Program-made: the position numbers and the translations under genes
From: Christensenella sp. UBA1242
GTDB taxonomy: Bacteria > Bacillota > Clostridia > Christensenellales > UBA1242
Length of the DNA: 22,355 bases
Direction of reading: 5' to 3'
NCBI GenBank assembly: GCA_002308915.1
Contig: DBWI01000009.1
Coordinates: forward strand, 5,719-28,073
Shown: positions 1 through 6,169 of the stretch, in pieces
How positions within the stretch are numbered: position 1 is the first letter of the stretch
Layout of the letters: each line of letters opens with the position of its first letter
The notes under the pieces: model-generated
What the model was told of the DNA's origin: nothing
The model's input: the letters and a program-made list of their open reading frames with translations, nothing else
Database searches by the model: none

Positions 1-318
1 CAAATGACATTTGGTTTCAGCCGTGATGATGCAGGCAAATTCTTGCCATCATACTATGCTAACAAGATTTATGAAAGCGATCCATTTGCAAGACTTGACA
101 CAACAGGCGTTGGTAAACTTGTTAAAATGGCAGTAGAAAATGGACACAAGACTCGTCCAAATATCAAATGTGGTATTTGTGGTGAGCATGGTGGTGATCC
201 ATCATCAATTGAATTCTGTCACAATGCAGGACTTGATTATGTTTCTTGTTCACCATATCGTGTGCCTATTGCTCGCTTGGCTGCAGCACAAGCAAATATC
301 AAAAATCCAAGAAAATAA
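1..318 (+). CDS. ppdK: Pyruvate, phosphate dikinase, C-terminal fragment (5' end outside window)
   Basis: The last 105 codons of pyruvate phosphate dikinase, which interconverts pyruvate + ATP + Pi and PEP + AMP + PPi in the cytoplasm. The reading frame is open from base 1, so the gene begins upstream. The fragment is the C-terminal PEP/pyruvate-binding TIM-barrel end. It shows MTFGFSRDDAGKFL near its start, then GICGEHGGDPSS, which carries the family's catalytic Cys, and then the terminal stretch ending in RVPIARLAAAQA. The stop is TAA at 316-318 and a terminator-like hairpin follows at 340-370. In anaerobes this enzyme often runs a PPi-linked glycolysis; that role is inferred here. The family assignment is very secure because these motifs are nearly invariant. 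Confidence 0.97.
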   Translation, partial: QMTFGFSRDDAGKFLPSYYANKIYESDPFARLDTTGVGKLVKMAVENGHKTRPNIKCGICGEHGGDPSSIEFCHNAGLDYVSCSPYRVPIARLAAAQANIKNPRK

Positions 319-329
319 TAAATTATTAT

Positions 330-647
330 TTATTTCTTAAAATATGTCGCACATAGCGGCATATTTTTTATGCAATTGATTGTTATTCCATTTGCTTCAC
401 AAGTTTGTTCATTTCTAAAAAGACAATCTGCTTGACAGTGAATGCAACCTTTTTTGCTTTCTCTGTGAGGGTGATATTCGGGTGGTTCTTCATCAAAAAT
501 ATGTCTTGAAGTGTCAGGTATACTCTTGGGGTCTGGATTTTTTTTGTAATCTGTACAATTTATTTTGTTTCCAATTAATATTTGTGGTGAAGTACAAGAA
601 AAACCTTTGTTAAAAACACAACTTCTTTCTCTGCAAATAATATCCAT
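330..647 (-). CDS. Small Cys-rich protein with two DUF1540-like halves
   Basis: A 105-residue protein read right to left, convergent with ppdK and divergent from rplI. It has two similar Cys clusters. The N-terminal half has Cys at 5, 10, 18 and 31, with VFNKGFSC followed by an ILIG-type strand. The C-terminal half has Cys at 71, 75, 83, 92 and 99, with LFRNEQTC, EANGITI and a final CATYFKK. This spacing (C-x3/4-C-x7-C-x8/12-C) matches the general look of DUF1540, a short presumed metal-binding domain common in Clostridia with no established function. The start ATG (645-647) is preceded on the minus strand by an AAAAGGAAAA ribosome binding site. No signal peptide or membrane segment is seen. 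The gene is probably real; its function is unknown and the family link is by eye. Confidence 0.72.
   Translation of the reverse strand: MDIICRERSCVFNKGFSCTSPQILIGNKINCTDYKKNPDPKSIPDTSRHIFDEEPPEYHPHRESKKGCIHCQADCLFRNEQTCEANGITINCIKNMPLCATYFKK
340..370 (+). terminator. Intrinsic terminator after ppdK, inside the 3' end of the convergent gene
   Basis: Bases 340-350 pair with 356-366 (11 bp including one G-T pair, 5-nt loop), and T-rich sequence runs to 369 on the + strand. It lies 21 bases past the ppdK stop. The hairpin also encodes the last residues of the minus-strand Cys-rich protein, whose stop is at 330-332. In the minus direction the T run is weak, so its use as a terminator there is doubtful. 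Confidence 0.75.
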
Positions 648-681
648 TTTAATTTTCCTTTTAATTAAATCATCAAAATTA

Positions 682-711
682 TTGACTTAATTATTATTTT
701 TAACCTAAAAT
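682..711 (+). promoter_or_regulatory. Putative sigma-A-type promoter for rplI
   Basis: TTGACT at 682-687 and TAAAAT at 706-711, 18-bp spacer. Transcription would begin near 718, giving a leader of about 14 nt that contains AAGGAG (721-726) just before the rplI ATG. It lies in the divergent gap between the Cys-rich gene and rplI. Confidence 0.7.
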
Positions 712-731
712 GATAAAAGTAAGGAGATAAT

Positions 732-1175
732 ATGAAGGTTATTTTACAAAAAGATGTAAAAGGTACAGGCAAAAAAGGTGATATTGTTAATGTTGCTGAC
801 GGATATGCAAAAAACTTTCTTTTAAAGAATGGACTTGCAGTTGTTGCTAATAATTCAAATATGAATGATACGCTTAACAAAAAAGTAGCGGTTGATTATC
901 ACAAAGAACAAGAGTATTTGGCTGCGGTAGAAAAGAGTAAAAAACTAGAAGGTCAAACTTTGGAAGTTGCAATAAGGTGTGGTGATAATGGCAAAATATT
1001 TGGTGCTGTTACAGCAAAAGAAATTGCAGAAAGTTTAAATGCAAAAGGTTACGAAGTTGACAAAAGAAAAATTGAATTAAAAGAACCTATAAAGTATGCA
1101 GGAGATTATTCACTAAGAGTTAAATTTCACGAAGGTGTTTATGCAAAAATTGTGGTAAGAGTTGTGGCACAATGA
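732..1175 (+). CDS. rplI: Ribosomal protein bL9
   Basis: A 147-residue large-subunit protein bL9, close to the usual length of about 148. The N-terminal domain starts MKVILQKDVKGTGKKGDIV and continues into the conserved NVADGYAKNFLLKNGLA, which binds 23S rRNA domain V near the L1 stalk. A long connecting helix spans about residues 42-75. The C-terminal domain contains GKIFGAVTAKEIAE. The ribosome binding site AAGGAG sits 5 nt before the ATG. The stop overlaps the next start as ATGA (1172-1175), which suggests translational coupling to the YycJ-type gene. In Bacillus rplI also lies near the wal genes, which fits the genes that follow. Confidence 0.97.
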   Translation: MKVILQKDVKGTGKKGDIVNVADGYAKNFLLKNGLAVVANNSNMNDTLNKKVAVDYHKEQEYLAAVEKSKKLEGQTLEVAIRCGDNGKIFGAVTAKEIAESLNAKGYEVDKRKIELKEPIKYAGDYSLRVKFHEGVYAKIVVRVVAQ

Positions 1176-1960
1176 GAGTTTGCAATTTATCTTCGGGAAG
1201 TGATGGCAATTGTACATACATAGAAACTGAGCAAGTAAAAATACTTGTTGATATTGGCCTTTCTTGTAAAGAGATTTGTTCAAGGCTTGCAGTCCTTAAT
1301 GTTAAGCCACAAGAGATAGATGCAATTCTTATATCCCATGAGCATAATGACCATATAAAGGGATTGGATGTTTTTGCTTCAAAATATAAGACCAAAGTAT
1401 ATGTGCATGAACATGGTATTGGTGCTGTTTATTCAAAAATGAAGAAAGCACTGGCTCAACAGTTTTATCAATTTGGAGATTTTTCTTTTACAATAAATGA
1501 TTTGATAATTGATAACGTATCTTTGCCACATGATTCTGTTCATTGTTCTGGATTTATTTTTGAAAATAACAAAAGAAAAATTAGTATTATTACTGATTTG
1601 GGACATACTACTGATGTAATCTTAAATAAAATTAGTGGCAGTGCATTAGTTTATTTGGAATGTAATCATGATGTAGATATGTTAAGAGCAAATCCAAATT
1701 ATTCTGCATCATTAAAGGCAAGAATATTAGGAAAGAATGGGCATCTTAGTAATATTGATTGTGCAAAAGCTTTAGAATATATTATTCCATATGGAACAAA
1801 GCAAGTTATGTTATCTCACATTTCAAGACACAATAACACACCAAGTCTTGCGTATAAAACAGTATGTGAATATTTGCAGTCAAAAGGAATAATTGAAGGT
1901 AGAGATGTAAAAATTTCTACTGCAAGCATAAATATAAGTACAATTTTTAAATTAAATTAA
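1172..1960 (+). CDS. walJ: Metallo-beta-lactamase-fold hydrolase, YycJ/WalJ type
   Basis: A 262-residue cytoplasmic metallo-hydrolase. SLSSGSDGNCTYIE-like sequence near residues 6-18 and the metal-binding motif HEHNDH (56-61) identify the MBL fold. Further conserved histidines (LPHDSVHCSG region, GHLS, LSHISRHN) are in the order expected for YycJ/WalJ. In Firmicutes this family sits next to the WalRK two-component system and has been linked to coordinating cell wall, DNA replication and division; related proteins have exonuclease activity. It overlaps rplI by four bases and is followed by an HtrA-like protease and then, further on, rlmH. This partly reproduces the Bacillus order yycJ-htrA-rlmH, although walRK are absent. 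Its substrate cannot be told from the sequence. Confidence 0.9.
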   Translation: MRVCNLSSGSDGNCTYIETEQVKILVDIGLSCKEICSRLAVLNVKPQEIDAILISHEHNDHIKGLDVFASKYKTKVYVHEHGIGAVYSKMKKALAQQFYQFGDFSFTINDLIIDNVSLPHDSVHCSGFIFENNKRKISIITDLGHTTDVILNKISGSALVYLECNHDVDMLRANPNYSASLKARILGKNGHLSNIDCAKALEYIIPYGTKQVMLSHISRHNNTPSLAYKTVCEYLQSKGIIEGRDVKISTASINISTIFKLN

Positions 1961-2003
1961 ACAACTGCCAATGGAGGGTTATGAAAAAGGTAGTTGTTTT
2001 TTT
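1961..2003 (+). promoter_or_regulatory. Terminator-like hairpin enclosing the htrA ribosome binding site and start codon
   Basis: Bases 1961-1969 (ACAACTGCC) pair with 1989-1997 (GGTAGTTGT): 9 bp including one G-U. A run of T from 1997 to 2003 follows. The 19-nt loop holds both the Shine-Dalgarno GGAGGG (1973-1978) and the ATG (1981-1983) of htrA. The hairpin begins directly after the stop codon of the YycJ-type gene. It looks like an intrinsic terminator for the rplI-yycJ transcript that shares bases with the start of htrA. Confidence 0.55.
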
Positions 2004-3018
2004 ATTTGTAATTAGTTGTTGTTTTTTAAGTGCTTGCGATTTTTTTAATAATAATTATTTTGGAAATAAATTAGATGATAATATTGATATGTCGCCTAGA
2101 CAAATCTCTGTAATAAGTGGTTCAAATACTGCACAAATGGTTGAACAAGTAAAAAGTGCAGTTGTTGGAATAAAGGCGAATGTTGGAACTGGATATAGTA
2201 TTGGAAGTGGTGTTTCTATTCGTGACGGCGGATATATTTTAACTAATCAACATGTTATTAATGGAGCAAAAAATTTGATTGTATATTTTGCAGACAAGTC
2301 TACTTCGGGAGCAAAAATCATTTGGCAAGATTCCTCACAAGATTTGGCGGTAATAAAGGCAGATGTAAATATGCCATATCTTTCTTGTAGTGAATCATTT
2401 CCAAAAGTAGGTGAGGATGTAATAGCAATTGGCACTCCACTTGCTTTGGATTTTAGACATACCGTTACAAAAGGAATTATTAGTGCATTGAATAGAACAT
2501 TACAAGTTGAGAATTCAAATGGAACAATTTCTTATATGCAAAATCTTATTCAACATGATGCAAGTATTAATCCTGGTAATAGCGGAGGACCAATAATAAA
2601 CACTCAAGGTGAAGTGGTGGGTATTAATACATTAAAGGCAAGCGATGCAGAGGGTATAGGTTTTGCAATTCCAATCAGTATGGGAAAAGCTGTAATCAAT
2701 AGACTTTCGCAGAATAATGAATGGAAGCAAAGTTATTTGGGATTGCTTACAATTGATCCAGAAGTTGCTGCATTTGAATATGGGAATGTTAATTTTTTTA
2801 ATGGTGCATATGTTTTGGATATTGACAAAAATGCAATTTGTTATGATTGTTTGCTCAAAGGTGATGTAATTTTGCAAATAAATGATTATAAAATAAATTC
2901 TGTTCTTGATTTAAGGTTGTGTTTGTATCAATTAAATATTGGGGATAATATTGATATATTGCTCATAAGGAATGGCGAAAAGATGACAATTCGAACACAT
3001 ATGGGACAAAAAGTGTAA
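1981..3018 (+). CDS. htrA: HtrA/DegP-family serine protease with one PDZ domain, predicted lipoprotein
   Basis: A 345-residue S1C-family protease that would act outside the membrane on misfolded or regulatory proteins. The N-terminus has a short basic and hydrophobic signal ending in the lipobox LSAC, with Cys19 as the lipidation site. The trypsin-like domain spans about 52-240 and has all three catalytic residues: His91 in LTNQHVING, Asp121 in DLAVIKAD and Ser201 in GNSGGPIIN. A PDZ domain follows at about 252-340, containing KGDVILQINDYKI. The start has a GGAGGG ribosome binding site but lies inside a terminator-like hairpin. The position between the YycJ homologue and rlmH matches the htrA-type gene of the wal region. 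Bacillus homologues are usually anchored by a transmembrane helix, so the lipobox is less usual. Confidence in the family is very high. Confidence 0.95.
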   Translation: MKKVVVFLFVISCCFLSACDFFNNNYFGNKLDDNIDMSPRQISVISGSNTAQMVEQVKSAVVGIKANVGTGYSIGSGVSIRDGGYILTNQHVINGAKNLIVYFADKSTSGAKIIWQDSSQDLAVIKADVNMPYLSCSESFPKVGEDVIAIGTPLALDFRHTVTKGIISALNRTLQVENSNGTISYMQNLIQHDASINPGNSGGPIINTQGEVVGINTLKASDAEGIGFAIPISMGKAVINRLSQNNEWKQSYLGLLTIDPEVAAFEYGNVNFFNGAYVLDIDKNAICYDCLLKGDVILQINDYKINSVLDLRLCLYQLNIGDNIDILLIRNGEKMTIRTHMGQKV

Positions 3019-3040
3019 AAAATAATTTGCACTTTTTATT
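3008..3040 (+). terminator. Probable weak terminator overlapping the htrA stop codon
   Basis: AAAAAGTG (3008-3015) pairs with CACTTTTT (3030-3037). The htrA stop TAA (3016-3018) falls at the edge of the 14-nt loop, and T-rich sequence runs to about 3045. The stem is mostly A-T, so termination may be partial. Confidence 0.5.
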
Positions 3041-3054
3041 TTATTTAGTATAAT
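3026..3054 (+). promoter_or_regulatory. Putative promoter for the first CPBP protease gene
   Basis: A consensus -10 TATAAT at 3049-3054 is preceded by TTTGCA (3026-3031) at 17 bp. The -35 is a partial match. Transcription would start at about 3060-3061, on or next to the ATG at 3061, so the mRNA could be leaderless. No Shine-Dalgarno sequence is present in front of that ATG. Confidence 0.5.
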
Positions 3055-3060
3055 CACAAT

Positions 3061-4017
3061 ATGGACAAAAAATTACATTATACGCGTTATGATGCAGGTC
3101 TTGGGTTTTTGAACTCAATTTTTTTGCCTGCACTATTTGCAATAGTTATTTATTTTTTAATAGGATTTTTATCTGCAATATTCAAATGGGATACTTCAAC
3201 AATTAATGAAAGTGTATGGTATAAAATACCAATTCTTTTGGTATCACCAATTTCATTTTTTTTGTCATTTGTATTTGTAAACAAATCATCTAATGTTGAT
3301 TATCCAAAAGCATTGGGACTTTATAATAAAGTAAAAGCACAAAATATAATTTTATGTATTGCTATTTCTGTTATTTGCATATTTGGATTTATGTATTTTG
3401 TTGATTTATTTGATGCAACAGTTGCAACTTTGGGATATAAGGGAAATTATGATTTACCGCTTCCTTTAGACAATGTTTGGTGGTTACTATTAAATATAGT
3501 TTTAGTTGCATTACTTCCAGCACTTGGTGAGGAGATTGTCTTTAGGGGAGTAATATTTAATGGGCTTCGTGACAAAGGTAATAAATTTGCGGTTTTTGCA
3601 AGTGCAGGATTATTTATGTTGATGCATGGTGGAATAGAACAAACTGTATATCCTTTTATTGTAGGATGTATACTTGGTATGGTTATGCTAAAGACAAATA
3701 ATATTATTTATCCAATGATAATTCATTTTTTGAATAATGCTATTGTTATTATTTATAACTTTGTACAACTACAAACTGGATTTATTACTACTAATTTTGA
3801 ATTTACAGCATACAATATATTGTTTGCTATCTTGATGCTAATATTGTCAATATTGATGATTTGCATTATTGTAAAACTTTTAATGAAAGGCAGAAAACCT
3901 GTTGAAAGAGAAAAAAATAATGAGAATGGCGTAAACAAACTAATGATAGTTGGTGTTATTTGTGGTGTTATTATTTGGATTTCTAATGTAATATACGGGT
4001 TTGGATTGATTAAATAA
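3061..4017 (+). CDS. CPBP-family intramembrane glutamic protease (first of a tandem pair)
   Basis: A 318-residue polytopic membrane protein of the CPBP/Abi family (PF02517-type, related to Rce1 and MroQ). Hydrophobic segments lie at about 15-41, 56-73, 96-115, 139-155, 175-190, 196-210, 215-235, 248-274 and 293-316. The three catalytic motifs are intact: EE at 157-158 with Arg162 (GEEIVFRG), His189 (FMLMHGG) and His222 with Asn225/226 (HFLNNA). Members cleave membrane-embedded peptides or process secreted peptides, and some act in bacteriocin immunity; the substrate here is unknown. The start at 3061 follows a TATAAT box closely and lacks a ribosome binding site. The next plausible in-frame start would lose the first membrane segment. 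A second CPBP gene follows after 12 bases, so the two are probably co-expressed. Confidence 0.9.
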   Translation: MDKKLHYTRYDAGLGFLNSIFLPALFAIVIYFLIGFLSAIFKWDTSTINESVWYKIPILLVSPISFFLSFVFVNKSSNVDYPKALGLYNKVKAQNIILCIAISVICIFGFMYFVDLFDATVATLGYKGNYDLPLPLDNVWWLLLNIVLVALLPALGEEIVFRGVIFNGLRDKGNKFAVFASAGLFMLMHGGIEQTVYPFIVGCILGMVMLKTNNIIYPMIIHFLNNAIVIIYNFVQLQTGFITTNFEFTAYNILFAILMLILSILMICIIVKLLMKGRKPVEREKNNENGVNKLMIVGVICGVIIWISNVIYGFGLIK

Positions 4018-4029
4018 AAAAGGGAAGTC

Positions 4030-5136
4030 ATGTATAAAAAAAGAAGCGACATATTTGACAGTAGTTTTATATATTTCTTGATTGTTACATTTTTTGTGAT
4101 GGTCAGGATTTTTGCTTCAACTTTTCGTATAGACACAGTAACTGGATATATACTTAACTGTTTCATTCAAATTGGATTAATGTTTTGTTTGCCTGTGTTT
4201 GCATATTCTTTTATGCGTAAACAAAAGGTAAGGAACACTTTTAAACAATATGGTTTTAACAAAATAAGTATCAAGTCTGTTGGTATTTCTTTTGTTATTG
4301 GAATATTTGTTTATTTATCAACAATTTTTATTGCAACATTTTTTTCATCAATTTTAGCATATTTGGGTTATCAAGGTTCAAGCTCTGGTGTTATATCAGA
4401 TTATCCACTCTGGCTATTGTTTGTTGAGTTGATTATAACTGCAGTTCTTCCGGGGATTTGTGAGGAAGTTGCTCACAGGGGAATGCTTCTTTCGACATAT
4501 AAAAAGTTTGGAATGAAATCTATTGTTATCACTGGTTTGCTGTTTGGGTTGATGCATATGAATATAGACCAATTCTTTTATACTTCAATTATTGGGATGT
4601 TTTTAGCAATGCTAGTGTTGTTTTGTGATAGCATTTATCCTGCAATGATTATTCATTTTACAAATAATGCAATAAGTACATTTATGGGTTATGCTTCTTC
4701 AAATAGTTTACCAATAAGCACATATCTTAATAATTTTGTTAGTTCTATTGTTGGCAATAATTTTGGTATAATTATGTTATTTATTACTTTAACATTTTTT
4801 GTTTCTATTGTGTTCATATTGTCTACAGTCATAATTAGAGATACAAAAATAAAACAAATTAAGTCCGTGGCAGATGAAATGGTTAAGCAACAACTTCGTG
4901 ATGAACTTATGCAGGGTATAGATGATGATGGTCATGACAAGAATGACGCTTCTCAAAATATTGAAATAACTTCAAACTCTGTTGGCGAAAGAAAGATATT
5001 TAACATAATTGTAAAGAACTCAGGTGTAATGTATCAAAATTACAAAGTTGGCTTTAAAGATAAAATATTTATGTATGCAGCATTTTTTGTTGGTATAATT
5101 ACAACAATTTGCACATTTATTTGGGGTATAATTTAA
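4030..5136 (+). CDS. CPBP-family intramembrane glutamic protease (second of a tandem pair)
   Basis: A 368-residue CPBP/Abi-family membrane protease, a divergent paralogue of the gene just upstream. The catalytic motifs are EE at 145-146 with Arg150 (CEEVAHRG), His176 (FGLMHMN) and His209 with Asn212/213 (HFTNNA). About eight hydrophobic segments precede residue 275. A charged, soluble-looking stretch (about 276-340, including DDDGHDKND) and a final hydrophobic helix at about 348-367 extend it beyond the core family length. The ribosome binding site AGGGAAG lies before the ATG. The stop overlaps the rlmH start by one base (TAATG), which couples it to rlmH. The tail might dock a partner or place the C-terminus outside, but nothing in the sequence decides this. 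Substrate unknown. Confidence 0.9.
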   Translation: MYKKRSDIFDSSFIYFLIVTFFVMVRIFASTFRIDTVTGYILNCFIQIGLMFCLPVFAYSFMRKQKVRNTFKQYGFNKISIKSVGISFVIGIFVYLSTIFIATFFSSILAYLGYQGSSSGVISDYPLWLLFVELIITAVLPGICEEVAHRGMLLSTYKKFGMKSIVITGLLFGLMHMNIDQFFYTSIIGMFLAMLVLFCDSIYPAMIIHFTNNAISTFMGYASSNSLPISTYLNNFVSSIVGNNFGIIMLFITLTFFVSIVFILSTVIIRDTKIKQIKSVADEMVKQQLRDELMQGIDDDGHDKNDASQNIEITSNSVGERKIFNIIVKNSGVMYQNYKVGFKDKIFMYAAFFVGIITTICTFIWGII

Positions 5137-5597
5137 TGTTGAAGATAAATTTATACTGTGTTGGAAATCTTAAAGATAAATCATATGTTGATATGTGCAA
5201 TGAATATTCAAAGCGCATATCTCGTTTTGCTAAATTGAATATTATTGAATTAAAGGAAAGGAATGAACTTTCTAATCAATTGCAAATAGCTGAAGCAGAA
5301 ACAAAAGAAATATTATCAAAAGTTAATCAAGACAAGATTGTTTTGTTCGATGTAAAAGGAGAGAATTTGTCAAGTGAACAACTTGCAAGTTTTATTGATA
5401 ATTACTTCCAAACCAATAGTGAATTAAATTTTGTAATTGGTGGAAGTTATGGGGTTAGTGATAGTCTTAAAGATGAATGTCAAAAAAAGATAAGTTTAAG
5501 CAAAATGACTTTTCCACATAGATTATTTAGAGTTATGGCTCTTGAACAAATATATAGAGCTCTTACAATTATAAACAATGTGGCGTATCATAAGTAG
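5136..5597 (+). CDS. rlmH: 23S rRNA (pseudouridine-1915-N3)-methyltransferase RlmH
   Basis: A 153-residue SPOUT-class methyltransferase that methylates N3 of pseudouridine 1915 in helix 69 of 23S rRNA, using SAM and acting on 70S ribosomes. It begins MLKINLYCVGNLKDKSY, like known RlmH. The SAM-binding knot has FVIGGSYGVSD (about 99-109). The C-terminus has FPHRLFRVMALEQIYRA and ends in AYHK, the family's hallmark tail. The frame is also open upstream to an ATG at 5109, but the start at 5136 restores normal length and alignment, and it overlaps the preceding stop by one base with GGGG at 5123-5126 as ribosome binding site. It closes the yycJ-htrA-rlmH-like cluster. Confidence 0.96.
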   Translation: MLKINLYCVGNLKDKSYVDMCNEYSKRISRFAKLNIIELKERNELSNQLQIAEAETKEILSKVNQDKIVLFDVKGENLSSEQLASFIDNYFQTNSELNFVIGGSYGVSDSLKDECQKKISLSKMTFPHRLFRVMALEQIYRALTIINNVAYHK

Positions 5598-5605
5598 GTG
5601 AATAT

Positions 5606-6049
5606 ATGAATGTTTTTATGGAAGAAGCTTTAAAGTTGGCACAAAAAGCCCAAAAGAATGGTGAAGTACCTATAGGGGCAGTAATTGTAAAAGATGATAA
5701 AATTATTTCAAAAGGATATAACAAACGCCAACGCACGCAAAATGCTATAAATCATGCAGAAATAATAGCAATACAAAAAGCATGCAAAAAGTTGAATTCT
5801 TGGCGATTGGATGATTGCGACATATATGTTACACTTGAGCCATGTCCAATGTGTGCTGGAGCAATATTAAATGCTCGTATAAAAAATGTTTATTATGGAG
5901 CAAAACAAAATAATGATGATTCAAAGTTGTGTGAAGCAATACTTGGTAATAGTTTGCCATTAAATCACAAGGCCAATATTATAAACTTGAATAGTGAAGA
6001 ATGTTCAAAAATTTTATCTAATTTTTTTTCGTCAAAAAGAAAAAATTAA
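5606..6049 (+). CDS. tadA: tRNA-specific adenosine deaminase TadA
   Basis: A 147-residue zinc deaminase that converts A34 to inosine in the anticodon of tRNA-Arg(ACG), allowing it to read CGU, CGC and CGA. Zinc and catalytic residues are visible: His50 and Glu52 in NHAEIIAIQ, and Cys80 and Cys83 in TLEPCPMCAGAI. The N-terminal helix with EALKLAQKAQKNGEVPIGAVIV is typical. Length is normal for the family. The ribosome binding site TAGGTG lies shortly before the ATG, 8 bases after rlmH, so it is probably in the same transcript. It is followed by a terminator and then the S10 operon promoter. The general cytidine/deoxycytidylate deaminase family is the alternative, but the match to TadA is close. 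Confidence 0.95.
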   Translation: MNVFMEEALKLAQKAQKNGEVPIGAVIVKDDKIISKGYNKRQRTQNAINHAEIIAIQKACKKLNSWRLDDCDIYVTLEPCPMCAGAILNARIKNVYYGAKQNNDDSKLCEAILGNSLPLNHKANIINLNSEECSKILSNFFSSKRKN

Positions 6050-6061
6050 ATATATATTAAT

Positions 6062-6100
6062 ATTAAAAAAATATGTCGTATTAAGTACGACTTTTTTTAT
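6062..6100 (+). terminator. Intrinsic terminator after tadA
   Basis: Bases 6075-6081 pair with 6085-6091 (7 bp with one T-G, 3-nt loop), followed by seven T at 6092-6098. A-rich sequence before the stem can pair with the T run. It separates the rplI-to-tadA region from the S10 operon. Confidence 0.85.
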
Positions 6101-6133
6101 ATAAAAATATTTTAAAAAAAATCAAAAAAGGTG

Positions 6134-6163
6134 TTGACATTAGATATTGATGTGTTATATAAT
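6134..6163 (+). promoter_or_regulatory. Strong sigma-A-type promoter of the S10 ribosomal operon
   Basis: Perfect consensus TTGACA (6134-6139) and TATAAT (6158-6163), 18-bp spacer. The start point is expected near 6169-6171. It is the best promoter in the window and lies 218 bases before rpsJ, leaving room for a long structured leader. Confidence 0.9.
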
Positions 6164-6169
6164 GCCTTG

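Noticed and set aside
5109..5135. Upstream in-frame start for rlmH.
   Set aside because: It adds nine residues absent from the family; the start at 5136 has a ribosome binding site and overlaps the previous stop in the usual coupled way.
341..6078. The same nine bases AATATGTCG begin the terminators after ppdK (341-349) and tadA (6070-6078), suggesting a repeat element.
   Set aside because: The rest of the hairpins differs and only two copies were seen, so chance similarity is likely.
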